Origin: Corallococcus sp. EGB
Lineage (GTDB): Bacteria; Myxococcota; Myxococcia; Myxococcales; Myxococcaceae
Direction of reading: 5' to 3'
Assembly (NCBI RefSeq): GCF_019968905.1
Contig: NZ_CP079946.1
Coordinates: 2,356,001 to 2,420,000, forward strand
Length of the DNA: 64,000 bases
Part shown: one piece after another, positions 34,347 to 42,079 of the stretch
Position numbering within the stretch: the first letter of the stretch is position 1
Layout: the number at the start of each line of letters is the position of its first letter
Notes under the pieces: model-generated
The model's input: only the letters and a program-made list of their open reading frames with translations
Told to the model about the DNA's origin: nothing
The model's database searches: none
Position numbers and translations under genes: made by a program

Positions 34347-36361
34347 GTCGCGCGGCAGTGCCGCGACGCCCGTCCGTCGTCGAGGTTTCAGTGAGCCCTG
34401 TCCGCATCCTGGCGCTGTCGCTGCTCGTCCTCCTCTCCGGCTGCTCGGGGTGTGAACGCGAGGAGGCGCCGAAACCTCCACCGGCGGCGGTGGAGGTGGA
34501 TGCGGGGGCCGTCGTCCCCATCGGTCGCCTGGAAGGGCTGTCCGGCGACGTGCGCCTGGAGCGCGGCGGCAAGGTGGGGCCGGCGGTGGAGGGGCCGCTG
34601 CTCGCGGGCGACGCGGTGGAGACCGGTGAGCACGGCTCCGCGACGGTGCGCTTCCCGGGCGACCGGACGGTGGAGGTGGGCAGCGAGGGCCGGTTCGCGC
34701 TGGGCTCGGACGCGACGGGCGTGGTGATGAAGGTGGAGCGCGGCATCGTGCTGTCGCGCGTGCCCGCGGGGGCGAAGGCCGACAGCGCGGGCTCCAAGGT
34801 GACGTTGAACATCCTCACCCCCTTCGGCCTCACGCGCGTGGGGCCGGAGCCGTCGGAGGTGAAGGTCGCGGTGGCGGAGGACTCGGCGCACGTGGAGGTG
34901 AAGCTGGGCGCCATCGAGCTGGTCTCCAAGGATGGAAAGACGCTGCGCGCGGCGCAGGGCGACGCGGTGGACCTGACCCGCGAGCGCGCGCAGGTGACGC
35001 CTTCGGCCCCGCGCATCGTGGAGCTGGCGCCCATCCCGGTGACGGTGCGTGCGTCGTCCGGCGTCGCGGAGGTGAAGCCGAAGGACACGAACCGCTGGCG
35101 CAAGGTGCGCCGCGAGGGCGAGGTGCTGGCCTTCGGCGACGGCGTGCGGACACAGGGCGGCGAGACCGTGCTGACGCTCAAGGACAGCGGCACGGTGCTG
35201 ACGCTCGCGCCGGGCGCGGAGGCGGTGCTGGAGAGCGCGGGACAAAAGGGCTCCATCGACGAGGCTCGCGTCCAACTGCTCCATGGCCTGCTGGCCGTGC
35301 AGCTCGCCATGGGGCGCGAGAGCCGCGTGGTGCTGCCGGAGATGACGGTGGAGTCCGGGGGCGGCGCGCGGCTGGAGGTGCGCCGCACCGACGCCGGCAT
35401 GCAGGTGGCGGCGCACACGGGCGACGTGACGCTGCGGCGGGGCGAGGCGCGCCAGGAGCTGCGCGCCGGTGAGCGCGCCACCGTGGGCACGGACGGCAAC
35501 GCCAAGGTGGAGCCGCTGGAGGAGGCGGTGGTGGCGGTGGGTCCGGGCGAGGGGACGGAGATCTTCCATCGGGGCCTTTCGGAGGTGGCGCTCACCTGGC
35601 CGGGCGAGGGCGACGCGGTGGTGGAGGCGGCGCAGGACGCGGCCTTCAAGCGCCCGGTGCTCTGGGGCCGCGTGCACCGCGCGTCCGTCAACGTGTCCGC
35701 GCTGGCGAGGGGTACGCTGTACTGGCGGGCGCGCAAGGACGACGGCACGCAACTGGGGGCGGGCAGCATCCGCTTCGCTCCGGAGTCCCCCACGAGCGCG
35801 CTCGCGCGCGTGCGCAACGTGGTGCCGGAGGGGCCGGAGAAGACGACCATCTTCTACCAGGACAAGCCCCCCGCGGTGACGTTCACCTACGGCGAGGAGC
35901 CGCAGGCCCGTACCTATCGCGTGGCGGTGTACAAGGCGGGCTCGCTGACGACGCCGGTGATTCAGCGCACGGTGTCGGAGCCGCGCGCGGCGCTGGAGGC
36001 GGGCGCGCTGGGCGAGGGCAGCTATCTGTGGTCCGTCACGCCGCTGTCGCAGGCGGGCGCGGCGCTCAAGGGCGGGCGGATGAACAAGCTGGAGCTCGTC
36101 TACGACAACTCGGTGGTGGGGCTGGTGGTGGACAGCCCGCGGCAGGGGACCGTCGCGGCGGAGAAGGTGCGGGCCTCGGGCGTGGCGCCCGTGAGTGCTC
36201 GCCTGTCCATCAACGGACGGGACGTGCCCCTGGACGCCAAGCACCGCTTTGATACGTGGGTGCCCCCCATGGGAATGCCCCCCCTGCTGGTGTTTAAGAT
36301 GACGCGCCCCGGTGCCCCGGACGTACTCACGGTGCGCACCCTGAAAGCGCGAGGACCTTGA
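34343..36361 (+). CDS. FecR-domain lipoprotein
   Basis: The 672-residue protein has a lipobox LLVLLSGCSGC. Two FecR-like segments follow (GDVRLERGGKVGPAVEGPLLAGD and RREGEVLAFGDGVRTQGGETV), then Ig-like beta-rich stretches. FecR domains usually sense or anchor envelope signals. GTG 34343 overlaps the previous stop (GTGA). An in-frame GTG at 34391 with GAGG five bases upstream gives a shorter, more typical lipoprotein signal (SPVRILALSLLVLLSGC) and may be the real start. Four bases separate it from the kinase gene. The three genes look like one transcription unit linking the outer membrane, periplasm and cytoplasm. Confidence 0.75.
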   Translation: MSRAAVPRRPSVVEVSVSPVRILALSLLVLLSGCSGCEREEAPKPPPAAVEVDAGAVVPIGRLEGLSGDVRLERGGKVGPAVEGPLLAGDAVETGEHGSATVRFPGDRTVEVGSEGRFALGSDATGVVMKVERGIVLSRVPAGAKADSAGSKVTLNILTPFGLTRVGPEPSEVKVAVAEDSAHVEVKLGAIELVSKDGKTLRAAQGDAVDLTRERAQVTPSAPRIVELAPIPVTVRASSGVAEVKPKDTNRWRKVRREGEVLAFGDGVRTQGGETVLTLKDSGTVLTLAPGAEAVLESAGQKGSIDEARVQLLHGLLAVQLAMGRESRVVLPEMTVESGGGARLEVRRTDAGMQVAAHTGDVTLRRGEARQELRAGERATVGTDGNAKVEPLEEAVVAVGPGEGTEIFHRGLSEVALTWPGEGDAVVEAAQDAAFKRPVLWGRVHRASVNVSALARGTLYWRARKDDGTQLGAGSIRFAPESPTSALARVRNVVPEGPEKTTIFYQDKPPAVTFTYGEEPQARTYRVAVYKAGSLTTPVIQRTVSEPRAALEAGALGEGSYLWSVTPLSQAGAALKGGRMNKLELVYDNSVVGLVVDSPRQGTVAAEKVRASGVAPVSARLSINGRDVPLDAKHRFDTWVPPMGMPPLLVFKMTRPGAPDVLTVRTLKARGP

Positions 36362-36364
36362 GGG

Positions 36365-38260
36365 ATGGCTCAGCCCAACGTTCCCATTCCGGATCCCGCC
36401 GGCGCGTCCACCGCGACGCTCCTCCAGCCCTACGGGCAGTACGTGCTCGTGCGCAAGCTGGCCGAGGGCGGCATGGCGGAGATCTTCCTCGCCAAGCTGC
36501 TGGGCGCGGATGGCTTCGAGCGCAACGTGGTGCTCAAGCGGATGCTGCCCTCGCTGTCGGCCATCCCGGACTTCGTGGAGATGTTCCGCGACGAGGCGCG
36601 GCTCGCGGCGAAGCTGTCGCATCCGCACATCGTGCAGATCCACGAGCTGGGCTTCACGGACGGCTGCTACTACATCTGCATGGAGTACCTCGCGGGCGAG
36701 GACTTCTCCACGACGCTGCGGCTCGCGGGCCGCCGTCGCCAGTACGTGCCGCTGCCGGTGGTGCTGCGGGTGCTCATCGACGCGGCGCGGGGCCTGCACT
36801 TCGCGCACACCTTCACCAACGAGCAGGGCCAGCCGCTGCACGTGGTGCACCGGGACGTGTCCCCGTCCAACCTGTACGTGACGTACCAGGGCCAGGTGAA
36901 GGTGCTCGACTTCGGCATCGCCAAGGCCGAGTCGCGGCTGGTGCAGACGCGCACCGGCGTGGTGAAGGGCAAGTACATCTACATGGCGCCGGAGCAGGCG
37001 CAGGGGAAGGAGGTCGACCCTCGCGCGGACGTCTTCTCGCTGGGCGTCAGCCTCTACGAGGCCGTCACGCACGTGCGGCCCTTCTCCCGCGAGAACGACC
37101 TGGCGGTGCTCAACGCGCTGTTGCAGGGCGAGTTCGAGAAGCCGCGCGCGCTGAGGGCGGACCTGCCGCAGGGACTGGAGGACATCATCCTCAAGGCCAT
37201 GGCCTTCAAGCAGGAGGACCGGTACGCGACGGCGGAGGACTTCGCGCTCGCGCTGGAGTCCTTCGCCGAGGGCTTCCAGGGCGGCGCCGCGGGCGCCCCA
37301 GCGCTGGGTACGTTCCTGCGCAACCACTTCGGCGAGGAGCGCGTCACGGAGAAGACGCGCATCCCCACGATGGCCACGCTCTCCGCCGCGCGTCCGGTGG
37401 ACCCCGATTCCACGGCCGTCGTGCCGCCTGTCGCCGGCGTTGGCACGAACGCCTACGGGCAGCACGTGTCCCGCCCGAGCGGCACGGGCGTGAAGGCGCT
37501 GACCTCGCAGCAGCACCCGGCGGCCCCCGTGCAGGCCCCGGCTCCCGTGCCGGAGGTCGTGCCGGGCGCGCCCGCCGCGAAGCCCGCGTCCCGGCGCTGG
37601 CTCATGGGAGTGGTGGGCGGCGTGGCCCTGGTGGCCGCGGGCGCGGCGTTCGTCATCGCGAAGCCCGGAGGGCCGGGGGCAACCGTCACGCCTCACGTCC
37701 CGGCGCAGCCACCTCCCGGGCCCGTGGCCAACGCGGCTCCGACGCCCCCACCGCAGACTCCGGCGGTCGCGGCGCAGGGCACGCCGGAGGGCGCACCCAC
37801 GCAGGTGGAGTCCCTGCCTCCCGCGGGAACGACGCCCGCGGGCAACGTGCAGGACGAAACGCCGGGCGGTGACGCGGTGGCGAAGTCCGCGACGGATGCG
37901 CCCCCCGTGGACGAAGGGACGGACCGGACACGCCACCGCAAGCAGGGGACGAAGCCGGCGGTGAAGGGGCCCGTGACGCTGGACATCGACGACATCCAGC
38001 GCGTGGTGTCCGGCGGCCGCTCGAAGATCACCGGCTGCTTCGAGCGCTACAAGTCCGACCTGCCTGCGGCCTCGGGCGAGGTGCAGGTGCAGCTCACCAT
38101 CGTGTCCTCCGGCAAGGTGCGCGCGGGCACGCGCGGGCCGCTGGCGTCCACGGCGGTGGGCCGCTGCCTGGAGACGCAGGCGGAGAACCTGCACTTCCCG
38201 GCGCATCGTGACCAGGAGGTCACCGTGCTGATGCCGTTCTCGTGGAAGGTGACGCAGTAG
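36365..38260 (+). CDS. Transmembrane Ser/Thr protein kinase with AgmX/TonB-like C-terminal domain
   Basis: The 631-residue protein has an N-terminal Hanks-type kinase domain (about 24-300). Visible are the Gly-rich loop LAEGGMAEIFLA, Lys58 in VVLKRM, the catalytic loop HRDVSPSN (162-169) and DFG at 182, plus APEQ and DVFSLGVSLYE. All catalytic residues are present. A Pro-rich linker, a membrane helix (WLMGVVGGVALVAAGAAFVIA, about 411-431), another Pro/Ala linker and a C-terminal domain with paired cysteines follow (ITGCFERYKSDLPAASGEVQ, GRCLETQAENLHFP). That last domain resembles the AgmX/TonB-like modules of the Glt proteins. It is the last gene of a three-gene unit and probably transmits envelope status. 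Confidence 0.88.
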   Translation: MAQPNVPIPDPAGASTATLLQPYGQYVLVRKLAEGGMAEIFLAKLLGADGFERNVVLKRMLPSLSAIPDFVEMFRDEARLAAKLSHPHIVQIHELGFTDGCYYICMEYLAGEDFSTTLRLAGRRRQYVPLPVVLRVLIDAARGLHFAHTFTNEQGQPLHVVHRDVSPSNLYVTYQGQVKVLDFGIAKAESRLVQTRTGVVKGKYIYMAPEQAQGKEVDPRADVFSLGVSLYEAVTHVRPFSRENDLAVLNALLQGEFEKPRALRADLPQGLEDIILKAMAFKQEDRYATAEDFALALESFAEGFQGGAAGAPALGTFLRNHFGEERVTEKTRIPTMATLSAARPVDPDSTAVVPPVAGVGTNAYGQHVSRPSGTGVKALTSQQHPAAPVQAPAPVPEVVPGAPAAKPASRRWLMGVVGGVALVAAGAAFVIAKPGGPGATVTPHVPAQPPPGPVANAAPTPPPQTPAVAAQGTPEGAPTQVESLPPAGTTPAGNVQDETPGGDAVAKSATDAPPVDEGTDRTRHRKQGTKPAVKGPVTLDIDDIQRVVSGGRSKITGCFERYKSDLPAASGEVQVQLTIVSSGKVRAGTRGPLASTAVGRCLETQAENLHFPAHRDQEVTVLMPFSWKVTQ

Positions 38261-38278
38261 CCGCTGTGCGGCGCCCCG

Positions 38279-38299
38279 TCCCGCGTTCAGCGCGCGGGA
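38279..38299. terminator. Hairpin between convergent kinase and recR genes
   Basis: TCCCGCG at 38279-38285 pairs with CGCGGGA at 38293-38299 around a 7-base loop, in a 55-base convergent gap. No T-tract follows on either strand, so terminator function is only probable. Confidence 0.4.
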
Positions 38300-38315
38300 T
38301 GGAAGGGCGCAGCCG

Positions 38316-38909
38316 TCACAGGTCGCGTCGGGCGGACAGCGCCTTGGCCAGCGTGGCCTGGTCCGCGAACTCCAGGTCGCCGCCCATGGGCAGGCCCTGG
38401 GCGATGCGCGTCACCCGCAGGCCCATGGGTTTGAGGAGGCGCGTGAGGTAGAGCGCGGTGGCCTCGCCTTCGATGTCCGGGTTGGTGGCGAGGATGATCT
38501 CCTCCACCCGGCTGTCGTTGAGGCGCTGCAAGAGCTCCTTGATGCGCAGCTGCTCCGGGCCCACGCCTTCCAGCGGGGACAGCACGCCGTGCAGCACGTG
38601 GTAGCGGCCCTTGAACTCGCGGGTGCGCTCCAGCGCCATCAGGTCCGAGTACGTCTCCACCACGCACAGGGCGCGCTCGTCGCGGCGGTTGTCTCGACAG
38701 AAGCCGCACAGCTCCGAGTCGGTGAGGGAGAAACAGCGCACGCACAGGTGCACCTTCTCCTTCACCTCGCGGATGGCCTGCGAGAGGTCGACGGCGAACT
38801 CGCCCGGCGCCCGCAGGATGTGGAACGCGAGGCGCTGGGCGGTCTTCTCACCAATGCCCGGCAGCTTCGCGAGCTGGGCGACCAGGCGATTCAGCGGATC
38901 GGGGGTCAT
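38316..38909 (-). CDS. recR: Recombination mediator RecR
   Basis: RecR acts with RecF/RecO to load RecA at gaps. The 197 residues are standard for the family: a helix-hairpin-helix (LAKLPGIGEKTAQRLAFHIL), a four-cysteine zinc finger (CVRCFSLTDSELCGFC, about 57-72), a Toprim domain starting VVETYSDLMALE with NPDIEGEATALYL, and a final Walker B-like LPMGGDLEFAD. It follows ybaB by 6 bases. The dnaX-ybaB-recR order is conserved across distant bacteria. Confidence 0.96.
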   Translation of the reverse strand: MTPDPLNRLVAQLAKLPGIGEKTAQRLAFHILRAPGEFAVDLSQAIREVKEKVHLCVRCFSLTDSELCGFCRDNRRDERALCVVETYSDLMALERTREFKGRYHVLHGVLSPLEGVGPEQLRIKELLQRLNDSRVEEIILATNPDIEGEATALYLTRLLKPMGLRVTRIAQGLPMGGDLEFADQATLAKALSARRDL

Positions 38910-38915
38910 CCGTCT

Positions 38916-39233
38916 TTAATTAATGCCGGGGATCTTCACGCCGCCGGAGATCTTCGCCAGCTCCGCGTTCATGTGCTGACGGCTGTTCGCCAGGGCAGCG
39001 TTCACGGCGGCGGTGATGAGGTCCTCGAGCATCCCCGGGTCGTTGGGGTCGATGGCGCTCTTGTCGATCTTGATGCTGCGGATCTCCTGCACGCAGTTGG
39101 CGACGACCGTCACGCGGCCCTCGCCGGACTTCGCCTCGACGGTCTCTTCCGCCAGCTGCTTCTTCCGCTCTTCGATCTTCTCGGTGAGCTTGTTCGCCTG
39201 CCGGATGAAGTAGTTCAGGTCGATGCCGGGCAT
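38916..39233 (-). CDS. YbaB/EbfC family nucleoid-associated protein
   Basis: The 105-residue protein forms a dimeric DNA-binding fold in this family. Diagnostic segments are LNYFIRQANKLTEKIEERK, VVANCVQEIRSIKIDKSAI and LEDLITAAVNAALANSRQHM. GAGGAAG lies 5 bases before ATG 39233, which selects this start over in-frame upstream codons. Placement between dnaX and recR is the classic YbaB/YaaK context and suggests a role near replication-repair proteins or nucleoid organisation. Confidence 0.93.
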   Translation of the reverse strand: MPGIDLNYFIRQANKLTEKIEERKKQLAEETVEAKSGEGRVTVVANCVQEIRSIKIDKSAIDPNDPGMLEDLITAAVNAALANSRQHMNAELAKISGGVKIPGIN

Positions 39234-39331
39234 GTGCTTCCTCGGTCCCCGGTCGTGGGAGCGTGGGCCGCCATGGCGCCGCTCGGAGCAGGGACGTGGT
39301 CCGCGCACCCTAGCGGGGCCCGGCGGCGTTG

Positions 39332-40801
39332 TCAGTCGTCAGGAGCGGCGGGGACGTCCGGGAGGTTGGCCGGTGGCCGCTCGGGCTCGTAGACCTGGAT
39401 GTGTTCGATTTCGCCGCCCAGCATCTTGAGGACGGCCCGCACGGACGCGTGGGAGCGCACCTTGCCCTCGGTGGACTTCTCGTGGGTGGCGCGGCTCTGG
39501 CTGTCCTGTTCGGAGAGGCTCAGCCCCATGCCCCCGGGGAGGGCATCCTGGGTCTGGGGCACGTCCGTGATGGTGAGCTTCACGGGCCGGCCGAAGTGCG
39601 AGGCCAGCGCCGCGTCCACGGTGGCCTTGCCCACGGCGGCGACCACGGCGGCCTTGTGGAAGGCGGCGGAGGGCGGATAGCCCAGGATGATTTCACCCGC
39701 CCGCATGGACTGGAGGCGGCCATTGGCGAGCGCCGTGCCGTGGCGCACGGACGCGGCCTTCACGGTCTCCACGGCGGCGCGCCAGCGTTCAGGCAGGGGG
39801 CGGTTGGGGTTGTCGCGGCTGGTGGCGACGGGCGCCATCGCGGGCGGCGGCTCGGGTTCCGGCGGCTCCGGCTCGGGGGCGGCGGGCTCCGCGACGGGGA
39901 TGCATTCGCCGGAGGCACAGCCTTCGGCGGAGCCCTCTTCCGGGAACATGCGCTCGTCCGCGTCCCCGTCGCCGTAGGGCGGCGGTTCGGGCGGAGCCAC
40001 CGGTTCGGGCTTGCGCATGTTGGTGATGCGCACGGTGGGGACGGCGGGCTCGGGCGCGCGGGCGGCGGGCTCGGGGAGGGGCGCGGGAGGCTGGGCGCCG
40101 CCGTTGCGGAGGAAGGAGAGGGGACGGGCCGCGGACGGGGGCAGGTCGTCCATGACGACGCCCGGAGCCGGAGGGGGCTCCATCGCAGGGGCCGCGCCGC
40201 CGCCATTGCGCAGGAAGGACAGCGGGCGCGCCGCGGAGGGCGGCAGGTCGTCCATCACCACCGGCGAAGGTGGCACGGCGGCGGGAGTGGGCGCGGGACC
40301 GCTCGCGCCGCCACCATTGCGGAGGAAGGAGAGGGGACGGGCCGCCGCGGGGGACAGGCCCTCCATCAGGGCAGCCGGAGGCATCCGGGTGGCCACGGCG
40401 GACGCACCGGCCTGGACCGGCTCGCCGCGAGCCATGTCGCCTGGAGCCGGAGCCCCATGCGAAGCGGTGGCCCCCGCGTGAGTGGATGGAGCGCGAGCCT
40501 CGAAGCGCTGCGGCGCGGGACCGGCGTGCGCGGAGGCGTCCTGCACCCCGAAGGGACGGGGACTGGCGCCCACATGGGCCGTGGGGCCCGGGGTCTCACG
40601 GGAGAGTCCATTCGATGCCGGATGCGCCGGAGCGCGCGCCTCGTCGAGAGGCCGGACAGTGGCCCCCGCGTGCGCGGACGACGCCTGCGCATCGGATGGA
40701 CGCGGCATGGCGCTCATGGGCGCGGACGCACCCTGTCCTTCCGTGGCGCGCGGTGGCGCGGCTCCGGGCGCGCGGACTTCGGCCTGGGTCTCAGACGCGA
40801 A
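39332..40801 (-). CDS. dnaX: 3' part of dnaX (tau C-terminal region) in the +1 frame
   Basis: This frame continues DnaX after the first frame stops at 40791. It has no start codon of its own that makes sense. It encodes about 490 residues: a long Ala/Pro-rich linker, three near-identical motifs SAARPLSFLRNGG, an acidic segment, and a C-terminal domain (RWRAAVETVKAASVRHGTAL, GEIILGYPPSAAFHKAAV, VKLTITDVP). That domain is in the position of tau domains IV-V, which bind helicase and polymerase alpha. To join both parts the ribosome, or a corrected sequence, must move +1 (or -2) near 40799-40860. It could be programmed frameshifting, a real mutation or an assembly error. See findings. Confidence 0.7.
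   Translation of the reverse strand, partial: FASETQAEVRAPGAAPPRATEGQGASAPMSAMPRPSDAQASSAHAGATVRPLDEARAPAHPASNGLSRETPGPTAHVGASPRPFGVQDASAHAGPAPQRFEARAPSTHAGATASHGAPAPGDMARGEPVQAGASAVATRMPPAALMEGLSPAAARPLSFLRNGGGASGPAPTPAAVPPSPVVMDDLPPSAARPLSFLRNGGGAAPAMEPPPAPGVVMDDLPPSAARPLSFLRNGGAQPPAPLPEPAARAPEPAVPTVRITNMRKPEPVAPPEPPPYGDGDADERMFPEEGSAEGCASGECIPVAEPAAPEPEPPEPEPPPAMAPVATSRDNPNRPLPERWRAAVETVKAASVRHGTALANGRLQSMRAGEIILGYPPSAAFHKAAVVAAVGKATVDAALASHFGRPVKLTITDVPQTQDALPGGMGLSLSEQDSQSRATHEKSTEGKVRSHASVRAVLKMLGGEIEHIQVYEPERPPANLPDVPAAPDD
40100..40371 (-). repeat. Three-copy motif repeat in the tau linker
   Basis: Three copies of about 55 bases at roughly 40,100-40,158, 40,200-40,260 and 40,312-40,370 encode the same peptide core, AARPLSFLRNGG, preceded by DLPPS or LSPAA. 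The intervening Pro/Ala linker differs between copies. The repeats are in frame with the tau C-terminal region. Confidence 0.85.
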
Positions 40802-42002
40802 AGTTCGCGGGACCGGAGCGACCTCCTGGCGCTCCGGACGTGCTCTTCGCGGCGCCTTCCGCGCCAAGGCCCGCCGACAGCCGCTCCACGCGGGCCAGCA
40901 GGTCGGGAATCGAACCGGCGGGGGACAGCTGGATGGCCTTGAGCAGCGCCATCTCCAGCGCCAGCCGGGGCTGCGCCGCTCGCGACACGTCCCAGATGCA
41001 GCCGTGCACGATGTCGAACAGCCGCGACAGCTGCGCCGTGTCCGCTTCCTTCGCCAGCGCCACGAGCGCCTTCTGCTCGGACTCGGCCAGCTCTGCGGGC
41101 GCTTCACCCAGCGACTTGGTCACGAAGAGATGCCGCAGCTGCAGCGCCAGCTCCTCAGCCAACCGCTTCAGGTCCAGGCCCCGGTTGAACACCTCGTCCA
41201 CCCGGCCCAGCACGCGCTTCGCGTCCTTGCGGACCAGCGCCTCCGCGAAGTCCTGCACCACCGTGCGGTCGATGGCGCCCATCGCCTCCGCGACGGCCTC
41301 GTCCGTGGGGTTGGGGCCGCACGACGCCAGGATCTGGTCCAGCAGGCTCAGCGCGTCGCGCATGCCGCCCTCGGACTGGCGGACCACCAGCGACAGCGAC
41401 TGCTCGGAGATGCCCGCGCCTTCCGCCTGGCAGATCTCCTTGAGCCGCTGGAGCATCCGCGCCGCGGAGATGCGCCGGAAGTTGTGGCGCTGGCAACGCG
41501 ACAGGATGGTGTCCGGGAGCTTGTGCGCCTCCGTCGTCGCGAAGATGAACTTCACGTGACCGGGCGGCTCCTCCAGCGTCTTCAGGAGCGCGTTGAACGC
41601 CGCGCCGGAGAGCATGTGGACTTCGTCGATGATGTAGATCTTGTGGCGGTCGCGCTGCGGCAGGTACTTCGCGTTCTCGCGAATCTCGCGCACGTTCTCC
41701 ACGCCGTTGTTGGACGCACCGTCGATCTCCGCCACGTCCACGCTGGTGCCGGCGGTGATTTCCGTGCACGCCCGGCAGGCGCCGCACGGGGTCGCCGTGG
41801 GGCCCTGCTCACAGTTGAGCGCCTTGGCGAGCAGGCGGGCGGCCGTCGTCTTGCCCACTCCTCGCGGGCCACAGAACAGGTACGCGTGCGCGACCCGGTC
41901 CATCTTGATGGCGTTCCCGATGGTCCGGACCACGTGCTCCTGGCCGGTCATGTCATCGAACTTCTGCGGGCGCCATTTGCGGGCGAGGACGAGGTAGCTC
42001 AT
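40791..42002 (-). CDS. dnaX: DNA polymerase III gamma/tau subunit, clamp-loader part
   Basis: This is the clamp-loader ATPase. From ATG 42002 it opens SYLVLARKWRPQKFDDMTGQ. Walker A GPRGVGKTTAARLLAKAL, a four-Cys zinc site (CEQGPTATPCGACRAC), the DEVHML box and the SRCQRHNF sensor follow. Domain III runs to about residue 370, ending SIPDLLARVERL. The frame then passes through low-complexity sequence and stops at TGA 40791-40793, giving a gamma-sized product of 403 residues. An ATG at 42014 would add four residues. Everything needed for a clamp loader is here; the tau-specific C-terminus lies in the +1 frame. It is followed by ybaB and recR. Confidence 0.93.
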   Translation of the reverse strand: MSYLVLARKWRPQKFDDMTGQEHVVRTIGNAIKMDRVAHAYLFCGPRGVGKTTAARLLAKALNCEQGPTATPCGACRACTEITAGTSVDVAEIDGASNNGVENVREIRENAKYLPQRDRHKIYIIDEVHMLSGAAFNALLKTLEEPPGHVKFIFATTEAHKLPDTILSRCQRHNFRRISAARMLQRLKEICQAEGAGISEQSLSLVVRQSEGGMRDALSLLDQILASCGPNPTDEAVAEAMGAIDRTVVQDFAEALVRKDAKRVLGRVDEVFNRGLDLKRLAEELALQLRHLFVTKSLGEAPAELAESEQKALVALAKEADTAQLSRLFDIVHGCIWDVSRAAQPRLALEMALLKAIQLSPAGSIPDLLARVERLSAGLGAEGAAKSTSGAPGGRSGPANFRV

Positions 42003-42079
42003 GGGGGACGTCATCTAAACACGGCGGGCCGAATGATCCATGGAACGTCCATTCCGCCCGCCGTGAGACGCACTCCGGG

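Noticed and set aside
36365-38260. Treating the kinase as a pseudokinase because the loop reads HRDVSPSN instead of HRDLKPxN.
   Set aside because: The variant is common in myxobacterial kinases, and the Lys, HRD Asp, Asn and DFG residues are all present.
39332-40801. Calling the 3' half of dnaX a separate gene.
   Set aside because: It has no credible start or ribosome site, and its content is exactly what a tau C-terminus should contain after the clamp-loader domains.
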